From Bacillota bacterium (GTDB taxonomy: Bacteria; Bacillota_E; Sulfobacillia; Sulfobacillales; Sulfobacillaceae), in assembly GCA_021820165.1 (NCBI GenBank), contig JAKADW010000109.1, positions 1 to 6,935 on the forward strand: a DNA stretch of 6,935 nucleotides, written 5' to 3'. Of this stretch, positions 1 to 6,146 are shown piece by piece; within the stretch, counting starts at the first letter, position 1, and the number at the start of each line of letters is the position of its first letter. The notes beneath the pieces were generated by a model. The model saw only the letters and a list, made by a program, of their open reading frames with translations, was not told where the DNA came from and did no database searches. The position numbers and the translations under genes are program-made.

Positions 1-256
1 CATAGACACTAACCTCGGCTACGCCAGCATATACACACCGATTGGAAATAGGGCTTAACGCAGCCCATCCCACAACCACCCCATCCAAGCGCGCAACAAG
101 TCGGCACTCTTTTACGTGATCGCTGTCCCAGTCCGACCACGCAGGAATGTTTTGCTCAAAGGTGGCATGCCCTGTTTCCATTCCTTCCTGGTAAATTCTC
201 CGAACCGCGTTCCAGTCTTCTGCCGACATGTTTTGGATGTCAAGACCCGTACTCAT
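1..256 (-). CDS. GNAT N-acetyltransferase, phosphinothricin acetyltransferase-like (partial, 3' end outside window)
   Basis: Only the first 85 codons lie in the window. The start is the ATG at 256-254, preceded by a purine-rich Shine-Dalgarno AGAGGA at 266-261. The translated N-terminus has the layout of the Pat/Bar and YncA branch of GNAT enzymes: 'MSAEDWNAVRRIYQEGMETGHATFE' (roughly residues 10-34), then a W-D-W patch, 'CRLVARLDGVVVGWAALSPIS' (51-71), and 'RCVYAGVAEVSVY' (73-85), the strand before the acetyl-CoA P-loop. The P-loop itself (expected just past residue 88) is off the window. Family members move an acetyl group from acetyl-CoA to the amine of phosphinothricin, methionine sulfoximine or similar amino-acid analogues; the true substrate cannot be read from sequence. 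It is co-directional with disA but separated by 165 bases, so it may or may not be in the same operon. Family assignment is confident; substrate is not. Confidence 0.88.
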   Translation of the reverse strand, partial: MSTGLDIQNMSAEDWNAVRRIYQEGMETGHATFEQNIPAWSDWDSDHVKECRLVARLDGVVVGWAALSPISNRCVYAGVAEVSVY

Positions 257-421
257 CACTTCCTCTGGCGTGTGCGACCGACAATCGCCTACGCTTTGTG
301 AATGATCCCCGCATCAGGATTCGCTGGAACGGTTCAGAAATCCTGCTGAGCCGCGAGCTACCCGAATGAACCTTTTAACTTTTCGCGCCCTCTGCTATTC
401 GTTCCAAATCCGCACCCAGTT
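257..421. other. Intergenic gap between disA and the GNAT gene
   Basis: No convincing gene is seen here. It contains an imperfect inverted repeat, GGTTCA at 331-336 against TGAACC at 367-372, with a 30-base interior and a T-rich stretch (373-383) following on the plus strand only. For minus-strand transcription leaving disA there is no T tract after the repeat, so it is not a good terminator for disA. No clear -35/-10 pair for the GNAT gene could be picked by eye. One alternative frame of disA stays open into this gap down to base 375 (see findings). Confidence 0.5.
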
Positions 422-1423
422 TTAGTAGCCCTCTAAGAATAACTGACAAATAGCCCGAGCCCTTTGTGGCCCCACGTCGGGCAACTGATCCAGTTGATCC
501 TGAGACGCTTGGCGTAGCCCCGTTAAACTCCCGAATTTTTCCACCACCTGCAGTATCACGGATTCTGGGAGTCGCGGTACGGTATGTAATAATCGGAAGC
601 CCCGGGCATCGACCATATCGGGCGTCCGCCGGTATCCCAATGCCCGAGCCCATTGCTCTAGTCCCCATTGGGCCGCCCCGTCCATTTCCACAGGATCCAA
701 CACCTTAAGGCTGGGTTGAGCTCGATAATCGGCAAAGATCCACTCCCATTCTCGATGTAGATCGGGATATTCTTCTAACTGGAGGTCTATCAGTCGCCCG
801 TCGCGTCCTAGTTCCACAATATAGCGGTAGATTTCATTACGGATCTGGATCGCGATCAAGACTCGACGGAGCACCTCCACCACATCGGCAAAAAATGACG
901 CGCCCCGCACTTCATTTTCCAACAAGCGTCGCGCTGCGCTCCGGTACAAACGGTCATAGCGGGATAACGAGGTCAAGGCTCCGGTAGCCTTGGTCAAAAT
1001 AAAGCTTAAGTCGTGGAGCACGTAGCGCGCCCCACCCCCATAAATACTCACGACGCTACGACGTTGCGACACGGCAATCACAATGGCGTCTCGGGTCCGT
1101 GCAATACGCTCCGCCGCACGATGCCGCATACCCGTCTCGGTGGACGATGCCGTCAACTTGGGCCGGAGTTCCACATTGGCACGCCGGATCCGGCTCATCT
1201 CGCGGTCCAAAACAATGGCGCCGTCCATCTTAGCCAGTTCATACACCAAGGCGTGATGAAACGGAACGTCGAGGGAAAATCCCCCCTCGAAATCCTCATC
1301 AATGCCCGGTTCCCCGCCGACCACAATCAGTGCTCCCGTGCGTGCTTTAATGATGTTATCGATGGCCTCACGGAGAGCGGTTCCTGGTGAAACCATCGCC
1401 AACATCCCTAAGATCTGATCCAT
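422..1423 (-). CDS. disA: DisA, diadenylate cyclase (c-di-AMP synthase) DNA integrity scanning protein
   Basis: DisA condenses two ATP molecules into cyclic di-AMP and slows or stops when bound to branched DNA such as recombination intermediates. The 333-residue product shows the DAC domain at about residues 1-140: 'SPGTALREAIDNI', 'GALIVVGG' (30-37), the catalytic 'DGA' at 67-69 in YELAKMDGAIVL, and the 'RHR' motif at 100-102 in TETGMRHRAAERIA. A helical spine follows (about 145-280), and a helix-hairpin-helix DNA-binding domain (about 284-327, 'VPRLPESVI...LDQLPDVGPQRARAI'). The ATG start at 1423 fits the family N-terminus and has GGGGGTG eight bases upstream. The gene lies 48 bases after the radA stop, the usual radA-disA pairing; RadA is known to bind and restrain DisA in Bacillus. 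The protein is about 25 residues shorter than the 360-residue Bacillus protein, with part of the deficit at the C-terminal tail after the HhH. Identity is certain; only the exact C-terminus is doubtful. Confidence 0.97.
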   Translation of the reverse strand: MDQILGMLAMVSPGTALREAIDNIIKARTGALIVVGGEPGIDEDFEGGFSLDVPFHHALVYELAKMDGAIVLDREMSRIRRANVELRPKLTASSTETGMRHRAAERIARTRDAIVIAVSQRRSVVSIYGGGARYVLHDLSFILTKATGALTSLSRYDRLYRSAARRLLENEVRGASFFADVVEVLRRVLIAIQIRNEIYRYIVELGRDGRLIDLQLEEYPDLHREWEWIFADYRAQPSLKVLDPVEMDGAAQWGLEQWARALGYRRTPDMVDARGFRLLHTVPRLPESVILQVVEKFGSLTGLRQASQDQLDQLPDVGPQRARAICQLFLEGY

Positions 1424-1461
1424 GACCGCAACACCCCCAAATCTTCGGCACCGGATGGCGG

Positions 1462-1484
1462 AGGAGCCCCCTTAGGGGGCTCCT
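1462..1484 (-). other. 10-bp hairpin whose loop is the radA stop codon
   Basis: The arms 1462-1471 and 1475-1484 are perfectly complementary (AGGAGCCCCC against GGGGGCTCCT) and enclose a three-base loop, 1472-1474, which is the TAA stop codon of radA. No T tract follows on the minus strand, so it is not a typical intrinsic terminator for the operon. It could be a partial attenuator, an mRNA stability element or a processing site between radA and disA. Structure is seen directly; role is inferred. Confidence 0.6.
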
Positions 1485-2184
1485 TTCCCAATCAATCCGA
1501 GTCGTTCTGCCGCATCGACCACGCGACTGACTCCGGCCACGGCAATCCCGGGATAGATTTCTCGGCCACCGCCGGGCACCATGCCCCGCTTAAACCCTAA
1601 ATGAGTCGCCTCTTTCAGTCGGTCATCGATACGGGCCACCCGCCTTAATTCGCCGGTTAATCCTACTTCACCTGCCACCACCCACTCCGGTGCCACCGGC
1701 ACCCCTTCGATGCTGGATAAGGCGGCTGCCAGAATACCCAGGTCCAATCCCGGATCGTCTAAGGATACGCCTCCGGTCAACTTAAAATACGCGTCCATTT
1801 CCGACACCCGCGCCCCTAGATGGCGTTCAATAACCGCCAGGACAATGGCGACACGATGGGGATCGAGCCCCGACACCACACGACGTGGGTTACCGTAGGA
1901 ACGCACCAATAAGGCTTGGACTTCCACCAAAATCGGTCGACTACCTTCTATGGCCGCCACCACCGCCGACCCTGATGCGCCCAGCGGGCGCTCCGCCAAG
2001 AGGCTTCGAGACGGGTCTTCGACCGCCACCAAGCCTTCACCTTGCATCGCGAACAGACCAAGCTCATTGGTAGCGCCAAAACGATTCTTAATCCCTCTCA
2101 AGGTTCGAAACGGGTGTTGGCGGTCACCTTCAAACATTAACACCACATCCACTAAGTGTTCGACCACTCGTGGACCTGCTAGCG
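1472..2184 (-). CDS. radA: RadA, DNA branch-migration helicase/ATPase, exon 2 (C-terminal half)
   Basis: The second exon starts at 2184 with the last two bases of a serine codon (CG) and continues L-A-G-P-R-V-V-E-H-L-V-D, the standard continuation of the RadA 'KEGS(I/L)AGPR' block. It supplies residues 223-458 of the spliced protein. Visible features are the RadA-specific 'KNRFG' motif (spliced residues 254-258) and the Lon-protease-like P domain: 'NPRRVVSGLDPHRVAIVLAVIERHLG', 'DAYFKLTGGVSLDDPGLDLGILAAALSS', 'GEVGLTGELRRV'. The expected catalytic Ser of true Lon is not seen, as is usual for RadA. A GTG at 2167 would open an apparent independent 231-residue frame, but conservation extends upstream of it (LAGPR), so it is not a real start. 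The stop TAA sits in a hairpin loop. With exon 1 the total is 458 residues, a normal RadA length. Confidence 0.95.
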
Positions 2185-2185
2185 C

Positions 2186-2920
2186 TTAATGGACAATGTC
2201 TTCATCCTGACCAGGCCATTCATATCGCTGCCCATCTGATGTTGGCAGAGTCTTAATCCACGCATATCGGGTAGGATCTTTCAGGATCACCGATTGGGGT
2301 TGGCCCCGATGCCGAAAAAGCTTCGCGAGAGACTCGAGATCTTCTAACGCCCAGGCCTTGCGCCCACGGGGTTTTAGAGTGAGCAGGGTCAGAATCTCAA
2401 TAGCCACCCCGAGAGGTGCCCAGGCCATCCGCGTGAGTCCGTCCGGGGCTACCGGAGTCTCTCGTAAAACGTCCCAGTGTTTGGTGCCCAAGCGTGCAGC
2501 ACACGCCATCGAAACCGTAAACCGTCCCGAATCCCACGCCAAGGCTTCGGACCCTGGGTGAATGACCACGATATGTTTAAAGACATCCTGCCACCGAATG
2601 GCATCGGACACTACGGCAAACCAAGCATTGTGATGATGCCCCACATCAGAGACCAAAATCACTGGATGGGGCGCAGGAAACATCCGGGCCACGAGGCCCT
2701 TTTCTTCCAGTTTCCGAGCGAGGTTCCACCAGGGTTCGAATTCCGCCCAGGGTGCGTAGTCTTGAGCCCGATGATGTTGCCAACGTCGAAACGCCTTATT
2801 GCCTTGTGCCCATACTGTCAGGAGCTGGGCGTGTTGTCTCTGAGGATCCAAAGCGCATTGCCTCGTTTCCTGCACATTCGGTTGCCACGAAGGGCTCTCG
2901 CGCTTCATGCGTTCAACCAT
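2186..2920 (-). CDS. Intron-encoded protein of unknown family, tryptophan-rich (candidate homing endonuclease or maturase)
   Basis: A 244-codon open frame lies inside the radA intron. I do not recognise the family: there is no clear LAGLIDADG, GIY-YIG, HNH or His-Cys motif. Intron position suggests a homing endonuclease or maturase, by inference only. The product has 14 tryptophans (about 6%), a basic, helical-looking N-terminal third (about 28-76, with 'AFRRWQHHRAQDYAPWAEFEPWW'), a possible alpha/beta segment 'HPVILVSDVGHHHNAWFAVV' (85-104) and 'HIVVIHP' (116-122), and a helical C-terminal third ending in K/R- and D/E-rich turns. The 5' end overlaps P4-P8 of the intron core, and ATG 2920 has no clear ribosome site. 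An alternative is GTG 2692, preceded by AAGGG four bases upstream, giving 168 residues mostly inside the P8 loop. The 3' end reads through P8, J8/7 and P7 and stops with TAA at 2188-2186, directly before the terminal G. It could also be degenerate. Confidence 0.65.
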   Translation of the reverse strand: MVERMKRESPSWQPNVQETRQCALDPQRQHAQLLTVWAQGNKAFRRWQHHRAQDYAPWAEFEPWWNLARKLEEKGLVARMFPAPHPVILVSDVGHHHNAWFAVVSDAIRWQDVFKHIVVIHPGSEALAWDSGRFTVSMACAARLGTKHWDVLRETPVAPDGLTRMAWAPLGVAIEILTLLTLKPRGRKAWALEDLESLAKLFRHRGQPQSVILKDPTRYAWIKTLPTSDGQRYEWPGQDEDIVH

Positions 2921-2942
2921 TCATGCATATAGCCCAGTACTT

Positions 2943-2964
2943 TAGCTAGAGTTACCTCAAGCTA
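2943..2964 (-). other. Intron P2 hairpin with GNRA (GUAA) tetraloop
   Basis: UAGCU (2964-2960) pairs with AGCUA (2947-2943), then one U-U mismatch, then GAG pairs with CUC around the loop GUAA (2955-2952). The hairpin contains the TGA at 2959-2957 that ends translation of unspliced radA message. GNRA loops in group I introns commonly dock into a receptor helix; no receptor was identified here. Confidence 0.8.
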
Positions 2965-2965
2965 C

Positions 2966-2972
2966 GGGCCGC
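2966..2972 (-). other. Internal guide sequence of the intron (P1 and P10)
   Basis: The intron bases GCGGCCC are complementary over all seven positions to the ligated exon junction GGGU/CGC (2980-2977 joined to 2184-2182), with a U.G wobble exactly at the 5' splice site. GCCC pairs with the 5' exon (P1) and GCG with the 3' exon (P10). Because the junction was placed from protein conservation, this match is independent support for both splice sites. Confidence 0.9.
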
Positions 2973-2976
2973 ATTG

Positions 2977-3640
2977 ACCCTTCTTTGGTGACATGCCCCA
3001 CCAAAAAGATGGGACATGCGGTATCGGCCGATCCTTTGGCCACCCGCATGAGCCTAGCGGCCACGTCACGGACCTGTCCTACACTACCCGGAGCCGATTC
3101 TAGCTCCGGATTGTAAACCGTTTGTAGCGAATCCACCACGGCTAGACGCCAAGACCGGGAACTAAGTACCTCGACAATGTGGTGGATGTCGCCTTCGGCC
3201 AGCACAAATAGGTTGTCGCCCACCGTCTGCAAGCGAGCGGCCCGGAGCCGAGTCTGTGCCTGGGATTCTTCTGCCGTCACATACAACACCGGCCCTTCAC
3301 GGCTGGCAAACGCAGCAATTTGAAGAAGTAGCGTTGACTTCCCAATGCCCGGGTCACCGCCCAGTAAAACAAAACTACCGGGTACTACGCCGCCTCCAAG
3401 CACCCGGTCGACCTCGGGTAGACCCGAGTCGAAACGGGAGACCGTCTCGGTCTCGATGCGATTTAAGGGTATCGGTTGCTTCAAACCCCCTGTCGATCCG
3501 GTTGTGACGCTACTCTTGGCGACGATTTCTTCTTGCATGGTACTGTATCCACCACACCCTGGACACCGTCCGAGCCACCGGGCACTCGCGGTGGCACAAA
3601 CCTGGCATACGTAGCGCTTATGATCCCGGATTGCTCTCAC
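2977..3640 (-). CDS. radA: RadA, DNA branch-migration helicase/ATPase, exon 1 (N-terminal half)
   Basis: RadA is a RecA-like, ring-forming motor that drives branch migration of recombination intermediates in the cytoplasm. Exon 1 encodes residues 1-221 plus the first base of codon 222. It shows the four-cysteine zinc finger C12-x2-C15-x10-C26-x2-C29, Walker A 'GGDPGIGKST' at 94-103, 'VTAEES' at 121-126, Walker B 'LAVVDS' near 165, and 'HVTKEG' at the exon end. Without splicing, translation would continue S-M-R-P-V-A and stop at TGA 2959-2957, giving 227 residues that lack KNRFG and the Lon-like domain. The GTG start at 3640 lies 5 bases after the clpC stop; the sequence AGGAAGG directly abuts it, which is close for a ribosome site, so translational coupling with clpC is likely. 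Joined to exon 2 the protein is 458 residues, the same as in Bacillus subtilis. Confidence 0.95.
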
Positions 3641-3645
3641 CCTTC

Positions 3646-6093
3646 CTATTCGGTAGTGGCGTCATCCACTCGCGTGAAGGTCATATGACCTTCCTTACTA
3701 TCCACGAGAACTTTGGCGCCTTCGGGAAAGCGACCAGCGAGAATTTCTTCAGCCAGTTGATCTTCGACTAGTCGCTGAATCGCGCGCCGAAGCGGTCTTG
3801 CCCCGAACACCGGATCGAAGCCCTCCCGCGCGATGAGGTCCTTGGCCGCATCTGTAATCTCCAAGTGATACCCGTTGCGCCCGATCCGGTCCGTAACCTC
3901 CTGGAACATGATCCCCACAATATGCGCCAAATGTTCTTGGGATAGTTCGTGGAAGACGATAATATCGTCGACCCGGTTCAAGAACTCGGGGCGAAACGTT
4001 CTTTTCACCTCGTCCATGAGTCGATCTTTCATCTCACGGTACTGACCGTCTTCACTATCGCGGCGAAATCCAATCGTCGCTTGGCGCTTAATGACGTCTG
4101 CGCCCACGTTTGAGGTCATAATAATCACCGTGTTGCGAAAGTCGACTGTTCTACCTTTCGACTCGGTTAGTCTTCCTTCCTCCAACACCTGCAATAAAAT
4201 GTTGAAGACTTCTGGATGCGCCTTCTCAATCTCGTCCAACAGGACCACGGAATAGGGGTGGCGACGCACCGCTTCGGTCAGTTGACCGCCTTCCTCGTAG
4301 CCCACATAGCCCGGAGGGGCACCCACCAGCCGGGACACCGCATGGCGTTCCATATATTCAGACATGTCGATGGTCACCATTGCGTCTTCATCGCCAAATA
4401 GCGAAGACGCTAAGGCTTTGGCCAATTCCGATTTGCCAACTCCGGTTGGGCCCAGGAACAGAAAAGAACCAATCGGACGGCGGGGATTCTTCAAGCCGGC
4501 TCGGGCTCGGCGAATCGCCCGACTCACGGCCTGAACTGCCTCGTGTTGCCCCACCACGCGCCGATGCAGTTCCTCTTCCAATTTCAAGAGTCGTTCGGAC
4601 TCTTCCGCCGCTAACCGTTCGGTGGGAATTCCGGTCCACGAGGACACAATGTGTGCAATATCATCCGGCATCACATTAATCGCCTCTTTGCCCTGCCGGG
4701 TATGCCATTCTTGAGTCTGATGGTCGAGTTCTTCCCGTAGCTTTTGTTCTTCATCGCGCATTTGCGCGGCCTTCTCGAATTCTTGAGCCTGTACCGCCGC
4801 TTCTTTTTCTTTGCGGAGTTCTTCGAGCTTACCCGCCAAGTCTTTGAGATCCGGCGGGGCCACATAGCTTTTTAGGCGAACACGTGAGGCCGCCTCGTCA
4901 ATTAAATCGATGGCCTTGTCGGGAAGAAATCGGTCTGGCACGTACCGATCCGACAGACGCACAGCGGCTTCAATGGCCTGGCTGGTAATGTTGACCCGAT
5001 GGTGGGCCTCGTAGCGGTCACGTAATCCATAAAGGATCTGAATCGCCTCGTCGGACGACGGTTCTTCGACCATAATCGGTTGGAATCGGCGCTCGAGAGC
5101 CGGATCCCGCTCAATATACTTACGGTATTCATCGAGGGTGGTTGCCCCAATGGCTTGCAACTCACCGCGGGCCAGTGCGGGCTTTAAAATGTTGGCCGCA
5201 TCGATGGCGCCTTCCGCTGCCCCGGCCCCCACGATGGTGTGCATTTCGTCGATAAACAAAATCACGTTTTTCGCCTCACGGATTTCGTTCATGGCGCGTT
5301 TCAGGCGGTCCTCAAATTCGCCCCGATATTTAGAACCAGCGAGCATCGCGCCCAAGTCCAAAGCCACCACCCGCCGGTCTTTTAACGTCTCCGGCACCTT
5401 ATTATCGACAATTCGCTCGGCCAACCCTTCCACCACCGCCGTCTTACCTACCCCCGGCTCGCCAATAAGCACCGGATTGTTCTTGGTCCTCCGGCTTAGA
5501 ATTTGGATCACGCGCTCTGCCTCTTTGTCGCGTCCGATCACCGGATCCAGTTTATTGTCCCGGGCCATTTGGGTTAAATCGCGACCATAGAGATCCAAAG
5601 TCGGCGTATTGACTTGGCTGGGCGCCTCGCCCGCGCCTCCTTGGCCGCCCGACTGGGCACCGTTGGTATGCACCAACTGGTGCCGGACTTTGCTAAGGTC
5701 AGCCCCGGCCGCCAACAAAACTTGGGCGGCCACGCCCTCCCCCTCGCGAATTAAGCCCAAAAGCAGGTGTTCTGGGCCAATGTAATTTTGGTTAAGCGTG
5801 CGGGCCTCTTGACCGGCTAATTCCAACACCACTTTTTTGGCGCGCGGAGTAAACGTCACCTCGTCGTTGGGTCCTATCGCCGGACCTCTCCCCGTCGCCT
5901 TAAGCACCTCGGAACGGACTGTTTCGAGGTCGAGCCCAATGGATTGCAACACTTTGGCCGGCAAAGAATTGGTTTCCCGGATAAGACCCAACAACAAATG
6001 TTTGGTCCCCACAAAATTATGCCCCATGCGCCGTGCCTCATCCTGGGCGTGAATGACTACGCGTCGTGCCTTTTCGGTAAACTGTCCAAACAT
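3646..6093 (-). CDS. clpC: ClpC, AAA+ unfoldase subunit of the ClpCP protease
   Basis: A complete 815-residue ClpC, normal length. ClpC hexamers unfold substrates, including arginine-phosphorylated proteins marked by McsB, and thread them into ClpP. Visible in order: a double Clp-N repeat (1-140; '[21 protein letters not shown]' and '[18 protein letters not shown]'); a Gly-rich linker (144-158); NBD1 with Walker A GEPGVGKT 211-218, Walker B ILFIDE 278-283 and arginine finger ALERRF 332-337; a UVR-type middle segment (about 428-456, '[22 protein letters not shown]'), the adaptor-binding coiled coil; NBD2 with Walker A GPTGVGKS 548-555 and Walker B VVLLDE 616-621; the ClpP-docking tripeptide IGF 674-676; and a C-terminal D2-small domain ('[17 protein letters not shown]'). 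The ATG at 6093 has AAGGGG at 6107-6102, eight bases upstream. It follows mcsB by 53 bases and precedes radA by 5, the classical ctsR-mcsA-mcsB-clpC-radA-disA order. CtsR control would act upstream of this window. Confidence 0.98.
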   Translation of the reverse strand: MFGQFTEKARRVVIHAQDEARRMGHNFVGTKHLLLGLIRETNSLPAKVLQSIGLDLETVRSEVLKATGRGPAIGPNDEVTFTPRAKKVVLELAGQEARTLNQNYIGPEHLLLGLIREGEGVAAQVLLAAGADLSKVRHQLVHTNGAQSGGQGGAGEAPSQVNTPTLDLYGRDLTQMARDNKLDPVIGRDKEAERVIQILSRRTKNNPVLIGEPGVGKTAVVEGLAERIVDNKVPETLKDRRVVALDLGAMLAGSKYRGEFEDRLKRAMNEIREAKNVILFIDEMHTIVGAGAAEGAIDAANILKPALARGELQAIGATTLDEYRKYIERDPALERRFQPIMVEEPSSDEAIQILYGLRDRYEAHHRVNITSQAIEAAVRLSDRYVPDRFLPDKAIDLIDEAASRVRLKSYVAPPDLKDLAGKLEELRKEKEAAVQAQEFEKAAQMRDEEQKLREELDHQTQEWHTRQGKEAINVMPDDIAHIVSSWTGIPTERLAAEESERLLKLEEELHRRVVGQHEAVQAVSRAIRRARAGLKNPRRPIGSFLFLGPTGVGKSELAKALASSLFGDEDAMVTIDMSEYMERHAVSRLVGAPPGYVGYEEGGQLTEAVRRHPYSVVLLDEIEKAHPEVFNILLQVLEEGRLTESKGRTVDFRNTVIIMTSNVGADVIKRQATIGFRRDSEDGQYREMKDRLMDEVKRTFRPEFLNRVDDIIVFHELSQEHLAHIVGIMFQEVTDRIGRNGYHLEITDAAKDLIAREGFDPVFGARPLRRAIQRLVEDQLAEEILAGRFPEGAKVLVDSKEGHMTFTRVDDATTE

Positions 6094-6101
6094 GGTTTCA
6101 T

Positions 6102-6107
6102 CCCCTT
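6102..6107 (-). promoter_or_regulatory. Ribosome binding site of clpC
   Basis: AAGGGG on the minus strand, eight bases before the clpC ATG at 6093-6091. It settles the ClpC start, which also matches the invariant family N-terminus MFG-F-T-A. Confidence 0.7.
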
Positions 6108-6146
6108 CGCATCACGCAAGCATGTTCGCGTGTGTCTTCACTCCCC

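Larger units (their letters stand above)
2185..2976 (-). ncRNA. Group I self-splicing intron inserted in radA (792 nt)
   Basis: Boundaries come from RadA conservation: exon 1 ends KEG+T (2977), exon 2 begins CG-CTA-GCA, so splicing restores a TCG serine codon (phase 1). The last exon base is U and the last intron base is G (2185), the group I rule. Elements readable by eye, with minus-strand coordinates: P1, exon GGGU 2980-2977 with intron GCCC 2969-2966; P2, 2964-2943, GUAA tetraloop; P3, CUGGGC 2937-2932 with GCCCAG 2830-2825; P4, UGGUU 2919-2915 with AACCG 2883-2879; P5, CAUGAAG 2909-2903 with CUUCGUG 2892-2886; P6, GUGCA 2875-2871 with UGCGC 2857-2853; P7, GAGACAA 2840-2834 with UUGUCC 2196-2191, leaving the bulged A of the guanosine site; P8, UCCUGAC 2823-2817 with GUCAGGA 2211-2205; J8/7 UGAAGACA. 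P10 also forms. No P9 stem is evident. J3/4 (12 nt) is longer than usual, so part of the fold may differ. The class of element is near certain; the subgroup is not assigned. Confidence 0.94.

Noticed and set aside
116..301. Small plus-strand gene
   Set aside because: It is the antisense shadow of the GNAT gene start, whose minus-strand translation matches a known family and has a ribosome site.
331..383. Terminator after disA
   Set aside because: GGTTCA/TGAACC has a 30-base interior with little pairing, and the T run follows it only on the plus strand, where no gene is present.
2853..2880. GUGCA/UGCGC with GGAAAC and GGCAA taken as P4 and joining regions
   Set aside because: It resembles consensus P/Q sequences but leaves no room for P5. 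Using UGGUU/AACCG as P4, with a 7-bp P5 inside, gives correct order; GUGCA/UGCGC then serves as P6.
2185..2976. Insertion in radA as an intein
   Set aside because: The insertion is not open in the RadA frame: TGA at 2959-2957 and TAA at 2188-2186 block both sides, and the protein lacks intein splicing blocks. The 'IVH' just before the stop resembles an intein end only by chance.
2185..2976. Insertion sequence, IStron or group II intron
   Set aside because: No terminal inverted repeats, no target duplication, no transposase or reverse transcriptase, and the 5' end is not GUGYG. The group I core and guide explain the element fully.
1472..3640. radA as a simple pseudogene of two fragments
   Set aside because: The two halves join without loss of a residue into a 458-residue protein, at a junction matched by the intron guide, and both halves retain all key motifs.
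4388..4639. Additional frames opposite or within clpC and radA
   Set aside because: All are shadows of strongly conserved coding sequence, with arginine- and serine-rich low-complexity translations and no family resemblance.
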